Below are positions 11,501 to 25,000 of a DNA stretch of 64,000 nt, in pieces. This stretch comes from Cynocephalus volans (Eukaryota; Chordata; Mammalia; Dermoptera; Cynocephalidae): NCBI RefSeq assembly GCF_027409185.1, contig NC_084461.1, positions 190,360,501 through 190,424,500 on the forward strand, given 5' to 3'. Under the pieces are notes generated by a model that searched no databases, was not told the DNA's origin, and worked only from the letters and a program-made list of their open reading frames with translations. Positions within the stretch are counted from its first letter, which is position 1. Every line of letters starts with the position of its first letter. The position numbers and the translations under genes are program-made.

Positions 11501-14500
11501 AACCTGAGTATAAAGCTGCTTTCACATCCCCTCCTACTGAGGGGCAGGAAAGTCATACCCATTTTACAGATCAGAAAACCAAACGAAAGACATGGAGCCC
11601 AGTGTTTCCAGGAGTAGGAGTTACAGGCTTAGGTTCTGGAGTCAGAGAGACCTGAATCAAATCCTGGCTCTGCTATTTCCCAGGCATATGAACTTGAGAC
11701 AACCACTTAGCCTCTCTGAACCTCAGTTTCCCCTCTGTAAAATGGGGATAACAACAGTCCCCCACAGAGCAGCCATGAGGGTTAAGTGAATGAGGTTACG
11801 GTGGAGAAGCACTCAGCACAGAGCTAGCGCACACTCATCCACATGCTCTTGTCCCAAAATGAGAATCTGGGCCTACCCTGTGATTTCAGGCAGGTTCCTG
11901 CACCTTTGAGAGTCTCAGTTTCCTCACCTACACAATGTAGCAATGGGAATCCATCATCCAGGCCTACCCAGGGGAACTGATGAGGCAGCCTGCACATCCA
12001 CCCTTCTAAGCCCCAGGATGCTCAGCCCATCTCTCCTTCCCTGGGGAGCCACAGAGGGTGTTGCAGGGAGTGATGCTGATAGAGTTTGGATGTGTTGTCC
12101 CAACCAAAACTCATGTGGAAATCTGATCCCCAGTGTGACAGTTTGAGTCACGGGGACGGATCCCTCATGAATGGATTAGTACTCTCCCTAGGTGGAGGAG
12201 TAATGAGTGAGTTCTCACTCTATTAGTTCCCACGAGAGCTGGTTGTTTAAAAGACCCTGGCACCTCCCCTCTCTTTCTCTCTTGCTTCCTTTCACCATGT
12301 GATCTGTGTGTACCCACCAGCTGCCTGCCACTTTCTGCCATGAGTAGAAGCAGCCTGAGGCCTGCGCCAGATGCAGCTGTCCCAGAATCGTAAGCCAAAT
12401 AAACCTCTGTTCTTTATAAATTACCCAGTCTCAGGTATTCTGTTATAGCAACACAAAATGGACTAATACAGATGCTCACCATGCCCAAGAAATCATTCTT
12501 GCCCACCATGTCCCAGTCCCAGAGCTCCACTCGTAATGAGGACGGGGCACCTGGCATCTCTCGCAGCTCCAAGACCTCATCCCAGTGCGGGAAGCGAGTC
12601 TTCTTGATGGTCTGAGGTAGGGGAAGTGGTCTGTGAGCAGGAGAGCTGAAGGGGACCCCACCCGACCACTGGATGTCCTGCTCCTTCCTGGCTCCGCTCC
12701 CCACTGCTCACCGAGGTCTCCAAGCTCTGGCTGCCCCAAAACACACGTGCGAACGGGTCAGACGTGCCAGAGATGTCTCGGGGAGCCAGGTCCCTGGGGA
12801 GAGATGAGGAAAGGAGTGAGGGGACACAAGATCCTAGAGGACCAATACCCAAGTTGGCTCTGGAAAGGGGGTTCAGGGTAGATCATTCAAATGCCACTGG
12901 TTTCCAAGGCAAGGAACTGTTCCACCATAGGGGCCCAGCAAGGGGCACCTCTCACCATGCCTGTCCAGACTCAGTACCTTCCTGTTGCCTCTCACTGCCC
13001 TAGGAGGAGGCACTAGTATGTATGCCCCTATTTTCCAGATGAGGAAACTGAGGCATGGGAAGGTCATATTCTGCATCACAAAGCCCAGAAAGTGAAGGTG
13101 CAATGGGAAGGGCGAAGGTAGCCTCAGTTTCCCCGGATGCCATAAATTGGAGACTAGATGCAAGAGTTCAAAGCCTGGCTCCACTCACTGGTTGGGTGAC
13201 ACCAGGAAAAGTCACTTCACTTCTCTGAGCCTTAGTATCCTTATCTGGAAAATGGGAACAATAACAGACCAACCTCAAAGAGCCAAAGGTTAAATGAGAT
13301 GATGTGTGTAAAGGGCTTAGCATAGCACCTGGCAGGTGGTGAGTGCTCAGCTCATTTATTCATTCAGCAAACACTCATGCCCATACCCTGCCTAGAACCC
13401 AACAGAAGGCATGAGGCAGGGACTCCCTGCCTCTGGTTGCCATGACAACCCAAAAGTCTCACCCTAGTCAGCTTCCCTATGCCTCCTTCTTGAAGTCCCC
13501 AAATCCAGGAACATTCCCCACCCCCACTCCCCCACCAGGGACTGCTTGCTTCCTCCTTCTGCTCCTTTCCCTCCCCTGTTCAGCATCCAAAGCTGCCTTT
13601 GGTTTCCTAGGATCCAGCCCAGTTGCTAAGCGACAACAATCCCTCTCAGGCTTGCAAAGATCCCTCACAACCTTGTGACTGGGGAGGGGGCCATGGGCAC
13701 AAAGCAGACAAGGAGCCCCTGCCTCATGCTGAATCCTTTGGCCTGTCCTCTGCCTCCTTGTTTCTCCCTCATCCGGACTCCAGGGAGCCCCAGCTGGGGC
13801 CAAGACTGGGGGTAGAAATCTGGAGGTGGTGGGAGAGGCACAGAGAGGGCAAGGAAAGACTTTATGGTCACACAGCAAGCTAGAAATAGAGAATACTTCC
13901 AACCTGGGTGAAGATTGGTCTAAAAGTGAGGGTTGGGGGAGTGAGGTGTGAAAAAAGGCAGGAAGACAAGATGGGAGATGAGAGGGAAAAAGGGGTGGAG
14001 GTATTTAAGGGAGCAGAATGACTAAGGAAGGGAGAAGGGGACTACAGTGGTATGCAGGCAAGAGGGAAGATGGATGAATGGACCATGAGCTGGTGCCCCT
14101 AGAGGACCATCTGTGGGTTCCGCTAGTCCTGCATTGTCTTCCTTCTGATTTCTCTTTGGGATAAGCCCTGCCCCTCCTTTACTTCCAGCCCACATGACTT
14201 AGTGGAGGAAGGCCAATCCTTCCTCCACTCCAGGAATAGGCTTGTGGCTTTGGCCTGACCAGTCAGGGCAATTGGTTCAGAGATAGGCATGTGCCCCAAG
14301 GGCTGGCTGGTTAGAGTGTGGTGCTGATAACACCAAAGTCAAGGCTTCAGATCGCTGTACTGGCTGGCCACCAGAAAAAAAAAAAAAAATAGAATTGGTT
14401 AATTCAGGACACCGGTTGGAGTAGTTATGGCAGTAGGATGCCAGCCTGGGGCTTCTAGAACAATCTTTGCCCCCAAGTGGAGAGAGGCTGCCTAAGAATG

Positions 14501-17500
14501 AAGCTAACACAGAGGGCAGCAGCGCCAAAAGACAGACAGATTCCTGATGTAACCTGGATCCAGCTATGCCTGAAGCCAATTGTTGGTCATATGAGCCAAT
14601 AAACTAGCACTTCCGCGGAAGCCAGTATGAATTGGGTATCTGTCAGTTACAATTGGATTAATACACCTCCATACTCATTTGTCTGCCCATCCTAGTGTCT
14701 GGACTGATCTTGCTGTATACTAGGGACCTAACAAGAATTTTGCCCCAAGGAACTTGCACTCCAGTAAGCTTGGCCTGTTTGTCTACACAGGGATCCTGAC
14801 CGTGAGCCCAGAAGTGCTCCAGGAGGGAGAAGGTCCCAAAGGCCAGGCAGCAGGGGGACCCAAGGGATTCTTCCTCATTCTCAGACCACCCCCCACACAC
14901 CTCCATCACTACCATACCTGGCCTGGAGCACATGGCAGCGGAGGCAGCGGCCCCGCACATCCTCCAGCATCTGCACTGCCAGGTAGATCTCACCCTGCAC
15001 CTCCGCATCTGGGTCCACGCGGCTCAGGTTGATCCAGCTGTCGATCCCTGGAGGGCACAGGCACTAACATTTATTAAGCACTTACCGTGTACTAGGCACT
15101 GTGTTCACTTAAAATTCAATTAACATTAAAAATGTATTAAGTAACTGACTCCTCATGTTAGCTTCTGATGTACGGACTGCAATTATCCCCACTTCCAGAT
15201 GAGGAACATGGGAGGAGCTTTTCCCATGACCCCGCAGTTATTAAATGGCTGAGCTAGAATTTGAACACAGCCAGTACAGTTCTAGGGCCAATGCTCTTAA
15301 CCATGTGCTATCCATCATTTGATCCCAACATACTCTCCCCTAAAGAAAAAATCTTGGGGCTAACAGTTAGCTCAGTTGGGTAGAGCATGGTGCTGAAAAC
15401 ATCAAGATCCAGGGTTTGATCCCTGTACTGGCCGGCCAAGAAAAACAAATCTTGGGCATCATTTCCTTCTCTCTCCTCTTCTCTCCTCTCCTTTGTAGCT
15501 ATGGGGAAGTCAGCTTACAGCCTAGGAGTTGCTCTTTTGTAAGTGGTCTCTTTTCTCTCTACTTTTAAGGACTGTGTCTTTGATGTTCTGCAATTTCACC
15601 ACAATGTGTTCAGGTAAGGATTATTTTAATCCTGCTTAGTACAGATTATGCTTCTTCTATTTATGGAATCATGTCCTTTCTTTCATTCTAGAAAATTCTA
15701 GGCCAACTTTTTTTTTTTTTAACACTTTTCTTTCCCTAATTATTTTAAATTACTATTTCCTCTCCCCAATTTTATCTATTCTTTCCTTCCGGACCTCTAA
15801 TTAAATGGATGTTAGGTCTTCACATTTATTTTCCATGTCTCTGAACTTCTCTTTTATATTTTCCTGCTCCTTGTTTCTCTGAGATAAATTCTGAATAATT
15901 TATCTGGATCTTTCTCCCAGTTCACTAAGTCTCACTAGAGCTCTGAATGTTGTAATGTTTAATTTAGCCACTTAGTTCTTAATTTCAACAATTGCATTTG
16001 TCTCTAAAAGTTTTATTTGGTTCTTTTTAAAATCTGTCTGTTCATTTTTTACTTTTATTTTTTGTTTGTTTGTTTTTTGTTTTTAGTGGCTAGCCGGTAC
16101 AGGGATTGAAGCCTAGACCTTGGTGTTATCAGCAACAAGCTCTAACCAACTAAGCTAACTGGTAATCCTGCCCGTTTATTTTTTAATTTATTGCTTTATT
16201 GCTGGCCTTTCTTGTGACTATGCATCTTTTATTTCTTTAAACATTCAATTCTTTTTTAAATCCTGTATATACTAATTACAAAACCTAGTCTTTGTGGGTC
16301 TAAATCTGATGGTCATTATTTCTTCTGACTCTTGTTCATGGTGGCCAATTTCCTTGTGTGTCTGGTGATCTTTGATTGTGAAGTCATTATTTGATCTTAC
16401 TCTGTGGGAAACCCAAAGTGAGGATGCTTACCCCTGCAGAGCAGTGGTAGTTGCTTATTCTGGGACCCTTTCAGGGTCTCAGCCTAATGAGGAATTCCAC
16501 ATTTAGTAACATCCACTCTAGCCCAAGTTTGAGTCTCTTTGTTGACAGTAGAATAGATATTGATATTTGCTCTCAGGGAAGTCCTTCCTTATTCCCTGGC
16601 TTGTGCTCACCACTCCCTGTTAGGTTTTAGCTCACGATTTGGACTGCGGGAAATACTGAGGGATTTTCTTTCTTTACAGCAAGTCCAACAATGTTGAATC
16701 TGTTTAATTCAGAACCTCACTGTTATGTGGCAGGAGGTCACTTGTGAGGATCTAGGCCCCCCATGCTGCTGGAAGTGGAAGTCTCATCTAACCTCTCTCT
16801 ATCTCCACTGCTACCCCCTAGTCTAGGATGCCACCAGTTTTCTCTTGTTTGGTCATTGCAACAGACTCCTAACTGATCTCCCACATCTGCTCTCATCCCA
16901 CTGAGATCCAGTATCCACAAAGCAGCCACAGAGATCTTCTTAAAATGCATCCAACTTCTCTTGTCACTCCATCTTCTGATAATATGACTTCATTCTCCTT
17001 ACTGTCTTACTCAAGGACAATCAATGGCTCCCTATTGCCTCCAGAATAAAGTCTATAGTCTGGCTGTGGCCTAGCCAGGATTGGAGACCTAGGGCCCTCT
17101 CCAATCAATTTCCACCAAGTGCTCCATCTGGCCTGACATATGCCTGACTCTGGAATAGAATTCAAACAGATACACCTTGGCATCTTTGCCAAAGCACTTT
17201 AAAAATACTTAAGGTATTTTATTTTTCTTCTTCCTCCAGGAAGCCTTCCTTAACCACACTAGCTCTCACTACTTTTTTCTCATCTACTGTCATGCCAGTG
17301 ACATTCCATATACCTCCACCTCCACATTTCTGTCCTGTTTTAAAAAATAAAAAGCACCCACATACAGATTCATGGACACTTTCTTTTCTTGTTCCCTGTT
17401 CCATGTAAATGTGTTTTGTTTTCCTATCTAGTCCATAAGCTTCTTGAAGCCAGGGTTCATATTTCACTCATTTAATTCCACCCCTGTGGGTACAGCTCAG

Positions 17501-20072
17501 TAGGCAGGTTGAGACACAGACTTTGGAGGTGGGTACAGCTAGGGCTCAAGTCCCACTTCCACAGCTTCTAGGAGGAGCAAGTCACCTTACTTCTCCAAGC
17601 CTCTGTAAACTGGAGATTATTCTAGTCCACACTTTACTAAGGTGTTGTGAGAATGAAATGTAAAGCACGTAGCATCATGCCTGGCATATAGGAAGCCCTC
17701 GTTAAATAGGAGCAATGATTGTTATGATGGTTAGCACTTAACAAGTTCTCAACTAATTCCCACTGAAGAAAAAAAGGTAGTTTATTTAATGAATGTTGAG
17801 ACAATTGGTAGTCATCTAGACAAAAAGGAATAAAATTCAGTCTCTACCTCATACCTTATGTCTGGATAGATTCCAAATAGATCAAAGACTTAAATGTAAA
17901 AAAAAATAAATCAACAAACTGTTGCTAGAAGGAATCATATTAAAAAAGATTTTATCTTAATCTTAGAGTTGGGAAGGTTTGTTAGCTATAACAGAAAATT
18001 AAGAGGAAAAATAAGTAAATAAAGTTGACTAGAGAAAAATAAATTTTAAACATGAAAAAAATTATATACAAAGTCAAAATACAAGAGACAAAGGGAGAAA
18101 AAAGTATTTGCAGCTAATATGATAAAGAATTAATTTCCCTAATATGTAAAGAGCTCCTACAAATCAATAAGAAAAGGCAAACAACCCATTGGGGAAAATG
18201 CATATGTAATATGAATAGACAATAGACAGAAGAAGACATAAGAATATCCTTAAATATATGAAAAGGTTTTCAATCCCACTCATAGAGAAGTGCAAAATAA
18301 TCTACACTAAGAGGCCATTTTTTACCTATCAGATACAAGATCAAAAAGCGATCCTCGTTTGCAAGGGTGTGGAGTGGGTAAATTGCTACCTCCTCCATAG
18401 AGGGTTATTTTGGAAAAACTATCAAACATGCAAATGTGCATATTCTTTGATCCAGCAAATCCACCTCTAGGAATTTATCTAACATTGCTATAACTTGAAT
18501 AAGTGTGAAAACACGTTTGCACAATGCTATTCATTGCAGCATTGTTTGAACTAGGGTAATATTGTGAACAATCGAGAGGCCACCAATAGGGATCTAGCCA
18601 AATAAATGATTGCACATCCACACAATAAAGTACCACAAAGTCACACAAAGAACATAGAATACGGAAACTCTTGGAGTGCTGATATGGAAAGATCTTGAAG
18701 AATTGCAGTGAAGTGGAAAGGCAAGGTACAGAACAGCGAGCAAGTGTGATAGGATACGACTCATGTAAGCAGAAAAAAACCCACACATATAGTGCAGTAT
18801 TAAGAGCACAGAGTCTGGAACTAGACAATCCTGGTTCAAATCCTGGCCATCTCACTTAATAACTTTGTGATGCGGGCAAGTCATTTAACACTGTGCCTCA
18901 GTTTATTCACCTATAAAGAGGACATAATTAGAGTACATACCTCTTGTTAGGGTTGTGATGATAATTAAGTGAGTTGATACACGCAGAATGTAAAGAACTT
19001 AGAAAGTGTTCAACGTACAGTAAGCACTATGTAAGTGTTTGCTGCTATCGTTATTGCTACTTGCTTGTATGTGATTAAAATATCTCTAGAAGGATATACA
19101 AGGAGCTTACAACATGGGGAAGGGAATGGAGTAGTTGGGGTGGGAGGGAGAGTTTCACTGCTTACTGCAAAATTTGGATACCAAACTATGTAAATGAATT
19201 AACTGCTCAACAAATGAACTGAATTAAAAATTAAAGACAAAAATAACACCGGAAATAATTTTCCACTGAAGGCTCTGTGCTTCCGGAAGCCACCTACTAC
19301 GCCCTTTCAAATGCCCCCTCCAGGAATGGCCACCCCACCTTCCCTCTCTTTAGCTGGGCCAGTGTCCCTCGCCCACCTCGGGGGTTGGCTGCAATGGCCT
19401 CCTTGCTCAGCGAGATCTTGCCAATGATGTCGTCATGCCTGCAGAAAGCAGGGCGGGTAAGGGTCCGAGTCAGGGACCCCCAACCACCCACAGAGTAGTG
19501 AGGGCAGGTGTCAAGGGCTGGTGGGTGGGCATTTGGCTATAGGGTGTGACCTCACATCCCACCTCCCCTCAGATGCCCAGGCTTGGGTCCCCAACACACA
19601 CACGCCACCTGCCCCAGCCACACACCCAACAGTGTCCTCATCCAGCACGTAGAAGGCCAGATGGTGGAAATCAAGGGGTAGATGCACAGTGTACTCCTCT
19701 CCCCAGAAGGGGCTTAGGCTCCGCCAAACAGTCGCTGTCCTGCAAAAGAGGATGCAGGGGGTTGGGGGTCCTTGGGCTACACAGATGGTGGATAACTGGG
19801 GGAAACACACACACACACACACACAGATCCAGACACATGTGAACTCAGAGACCCCCACACAAACACAGCTAGGGACCCAGACATACACACAACCAAAGAC
19901 TGGTACTCTACATACACACACACCTAGAACCTAGATACATATCCACCCAGGGACACATACGTACACGCACACACACACCCATGAACCCAGGCATAGAGAC
20001 ACATACAAACCCACCCACAGACCCAGACACTCACACACCGAGAGAGTTGGACACACCACCAGAGATCTCAAT

Positions 20073-20112
<40 letters not shown>

Positions 20113-21983
20113 GTACATACTCAGTGGTCAAACACATACATAGTACTACATACACACACAAGGGCCTCAATACACACCTAAGGGCCCAAATACACACAGA
20201 GTGACCAAAAGACACACATAGAGACCCACAGAAACATATGTGCAAATACACACACACATGGATACACACTGAGACAGACACTCACAGATACACCCAGAAA
20301 GCCACAGACACAAAGAGGTACAAATACAATGTGTATATGCCCCCTCCGAAATTTCTAAAAACACATATCTATGTGTTTATAAATACAGACCTGTACAGAT
20401 AGACACAAAGAAAACAGACAAATTCACACAAATAGACACAGGCCCAGAACATGGAGACATACACAGAGAAGAGCCCCATAGACACACTCACACACATACA
20501 GTGATACATAGCAGATACACACATGTCCACACACACACACAAACACAGTCACTGACACACACCCACAATTCTATTTATTCATTTATTCACTCCACAGACA
20601 TCCACCTGGACCATGGGCAGAGCCTGTACTGGGCTTTGGGGAATCAGAGGAAGCGATGCCAAGGCCCTGCCCGCCCAGAGTCCCCTCCACCAGCAGGTGC
20701 TCTCTCCCGAGCTCTTAGGACACAGCGAGAGAAGTCCTGTGATTGGGGTTAGCTCAGGGGCGCCTGGTGGGGTCTGGGGTGTGAGGATAGGGGGGCCAGG
20801 GAAGGCTTCCTTCAGGAGCTAGTTAGGCAAAGGGGGAACAGATAATGAGGACAAGTATCCCAGATGGCTGGAACAGCATGTGCAAAGGCCCTGAGGCAGA
20901 AATGAGCTTGGAGAACAAGAGGTGCCTGGTAGGACTGGGAGGAGAGTGAGGGGCCAGGAGACCATAAAGTCATCAGGGCCAGAGCACACAGGAGTTTATG
21001 CCTACAGTAAGCAATGGAGAACAACAGAAGGTTTAGGGACCAAGACAAGCCCAGAAACACACACACACACACAGCATCTCTGCCCTGACATCCCTGTAGA
21101 CACATTTCTCTTTACCCAATGGGGAACAAAGAATCTACTTTCCCCAGTGAAGACACACCTGAATTTACAGCTGCAAAATTTGATTCTCACTCACACCTGT
21201 TGCTCCCTTCCTCCTTTCTCTCACCATACTCCCTGCCAGCAGGGTATGCACACACATGCACAACCTGCCCTTTCCACCGAGCCCAGGTACACCGCCATCA
21301 GGTGGACCCTTACAGCTTCCTCCCAGACACCCTCTTTCCCCCACCCAGGCTTTTCCCAGTTAGTGGCCCCTTCAGGCTCCCCAGCCCCTGCACTGGGAGA
21401 CTCCTCACAGCCCAGACAGGGGGAGACAGCAGCCTGGGGTCACACAGAAAGTCAATCTGTGGGTTTGGGGGCATATCACAAAATAGGGCAAGGGGTCACA
21501 TGAGCACAGGAAGAACGAGGGAGGGAGAGTCAGCTGGGGTGCTGCAGCTGACCCTCCCCCATACAGCTCCCCACCCCCAGCTCTTGGCCCATCTGGACCA
21601 GAACTGGCGCCAGGAGCATCCTGAATCCTGCCGTCTCCATAGGAACCAAGGTCTTAGCCACCAGCCCACCCACCTCCCTCGGCCTGCAGGGGTGTGAGCC
21701 AAGCACGACCCAGTCTGATGTCCCCTCCAAGACTCACTCACACACCGAACATCCTCACTCACATGTGTTTATACCCACACCTGCATGCCCACATAGGCTG
21801 GCATCAGCACTCACGTGTGTGCACGGACAGCCCATGTGCACATGCGCACACACACGCCCCACACTGGTACACACACATGAGCCTGTGGGCCTGCACTCCC
21901 AGGAACACGCACACGTGGCCACAGGCATTCACACCAGCCCTGCAACACCCCCATGCACACTCATGAGCAGGCCCAGCTGGGCA

Positions 21984-22022
<39 letters not shown>

Positions 22023-25000
22023 CCGTGCACACACACATGCCACAGTGCCCGCAGCACCCAGCAAGCCCGGAACCAGCCAGTCCAGCCAAGCGTGAGATGC
22101 CCGCCCCTGGGGAGGCCACTGTGGGAGGCACAGGCTGGCAGCTGCTGAATCAGCCCAAGGGAGCTGGCAGGGACACCATTGGGTCAAGAAGGGGAGGGCA
22201 TCCAGCCTGTTGGTGGGACTGGATGGGGACAGGAGCCGGCAGCCCCAGGGCACACAGCTTCTACCTTCAGGCCCAGAAGTACTCTTTGGGGTAAGCATTG
22301 CCTCCCCCAGCTCCTCTTTCAAATGTGAATTCTTGTTCCTGGATTCCCCAGGTCTAGAAAAACGCCCCCACCCCCTGCTCCCCTTGTCCCAGGCCTGGTG
22401 TCTCCCCTCCTCACCTGGCCACCACCTCGTCGTCCACTTTCACTAGGCAGTAGGGGTCACTGCTCCCAGACCTGCGGAAGGAAGAGGTGTGGGGAGAGGG
22501 TGGAGAGGGCAGCCATGGATCGTGGGTGGGGGGGTCCCAATCCATCTTTGTTATACAGATAGAGGAGACTGAGACCCAGAGAGGGGAGGGGACTTGCCCA
22601 GGGTCACATAGCAAGTCCAGCTAAGAGGCAAGTCCTGAGGGGACCAGTAGGAGAGGTCATGGCTGCCGGGGCCACCCATTCAGTGTGTGCCTGACCCACC
22701 ATACACGTGAGCTCTGCGTGGGCTTCCACTTACAGAAATAGAACACTGAGGCCTGAGGCCAGAACGTTTAGAGTCCTGGCCCTAGAAAGCTCAAAGCAGT
22801 GGTAAGAACATGGGCTGGGGAGTCTTCACCACCACCCTCGAGCCGCATAACCTTGGCAAGTCCCCTCCCCTCTCTGGGCCTCAGTTTCTCTGCTCTATAA
22901 ATCAGGCATAATGTTAACACACACCTTGTCAGGTTCCTACACAGGAACTGAAGGAGACGCTACATGGTGGGATAGATCATGGGCTGGGCCCAGAGCTCTC
23001 CCTGCCCAGCGGCCTTAACAGCAGCACCGTCTGGGGTAAGCACTGCTCTCCCAGCTTTCATTTCAATGGGAGTTTCCCTGGGGAGGGGGCCCCTCATTCC
23101 TCAGCTCTCAGAATGGAAGGCCCTGAACAGGTTCTCACTGCAGACACAGACCAGGGCTCCCAGACCTCAGAACTGAACCAATGAGAGATGTGCTGCATCC
23201 CCTTGAGTAGTCATGAGCCATCAGCTAACCAAAACCAGCTCCATCCCCCCTTCATAATAAGAGTGACCAGTAATCCCCAAGCTGTGGCTCCATCCCCCCT
23301 TCATAATAAGAGTGATCAGTAAACCCAAGCTGTCTACCAGGGCCCCTTATTTCCTCCCCCATCCCATCACCCAGGTCTCCTTTGTCTCTCACAGAGCTCG
23401 TGCCAGCCTCCGGGCCTTTGCACTTGCTGTTCCCTCTGCCTAAGACACTCTGTCCCTGATCTTGTCATGGCTAAGTTTTTACTGTCATTCAAACTTCAGT
23501 CCAAAAGTCATCTCCTCAAAGAGGCTGTCCCTGATCACCACTGTCCTGTCTAAAAATAGTCCTCCAACCCACTGAGCACCTCAAGTCATCTGCTCCTTTA
23601 TTTCTCTGTTTAGAACCTGTCTCCCCACTTCCCTGAAACTTCCAAATTGTGCGCTCCTTGGGGACAGTCTGTGTCCCCATCTCCTTCCCCTCCCACCCGG
23701 ATGTAGTTGGCCCTCCATAGAAATTTCTGAATGAATGGATTTGTAGAGTGCTTTCTCTGGAAGCAGAAAACAAAGGCAGACAGAGAATTCGAGCCCAGGT
23801 CTATGGGGTGCACACTCATGCTCCTAATCAGTGCCTGCTCTATACCCATCCAAATGGTCCTCTCTCTCGACGCTGCAGCAACCACTCTATCTCTGCCACC
23901 CCCTCTCTGATCAGTCTGTCACAGATCCACAAATGCCTCAGGGAGTCCTGGAAAGAGGGACATTGGCACTAAGAGCCAGCTCCAACCTGAGCCTTATCTG
24001 GCTGGATGAGCCCTTCCCTGTGCCTCAGTTTCCCTCTCTGGACTCCTTCCCTCAGTCTCCTCCAGCTGGATGCTCCAATGCCTCCATTTCACTATCTGGT
24101 TTCTATCCGTGAACACTTTAGACTGGATGATGACCTGTGTCTCCATATTCCTCTCCGGATTCCACCTCTGAACTCCCTTCAGTGTAGTGCCCCAGACCTC
24201 AGTTTCCCCTTCTGGGCTCTACCCCCTGGACCCCTGTGGCTGGGTAATGCCCTGTGTTTCAACTTTCCTCTCTGGGTTCCTATCCCTGAGCTTCCTTTAA
24301 GCAAGCTCCCATTCCTCAGTTTCCTCACCTGGAGATGTGGGGTCAGATTTGCTGGGACTCCACTAGCTAACGGCTGGGAAACCGCCCCCATTGACCTGGC
24401 CTGACCCCCAGACCCCTCCTGGGAGCCAAACCCAGCACGTCAACTCCAGGGCTTTGACGCACAAGGGCCTTATCAGGCTCCTATCAGGTAGGGGCAACAG
24501 TGGCGGTGGCAGGAGAGGGTGGCCACTTCTAGAACTTTGATCTCTCCAGACTCTTGGCCTCTCCCACGGTCCCTGCCCCAGCTCAAGCATGGGAAAGCAG
24601 ACTCCTTAGCCATTGCCTGCCCAGTCTGGTTTGTGCATGGAAGCAGTCAGAGTTCAAATCCTAGCTGTGAGACCTTAGGCAAGTGACTTTGCCTCTCTGG
24701 TGTTCAGTTTCCCCATCTGTAAAATGGAGATGCCAAAAGAACCATAAGAAGTGTTAAGCACAGGGCCTGTTCCATCATAAGCCCTGAAAAACCAACAGCA
24801 ATGCTTTAAACCTGGCAATGCTTCGGGTAGAGTCTGGGCCCTTTCTTTTAGGAGAGGGGAGAGAGAACACACCCCACCTAGAAGCCCCCATGGGCATGGA
24901 TATCCCATCATGCTCTGAGAAGAGCTTCTCTGAAGAAGGGAGCTGACAGCTAGGGAAACTGAGGTAGGGTGGCTGGATCCCCAGCTGGAGTTTAATGACT

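Noticed and set aside
12077-12470. Possible retroviral gene content at the LTR
   Set aside because: Only a solo LTR with its target duplication remains; there is no internal coding sequence.
19801-20590. Possible CRISPR-like array
   Set aside because: Repeats are simple CA units without unique spacers of fixed size, inside a mammalian intron.
21804-22322. Long open frames on both strands in CA-rich DNA
   Set aside because: Repeats such as CA lack stop codons in several frames. Translations are His/Thr or Val/Cys runs without conservation signals.
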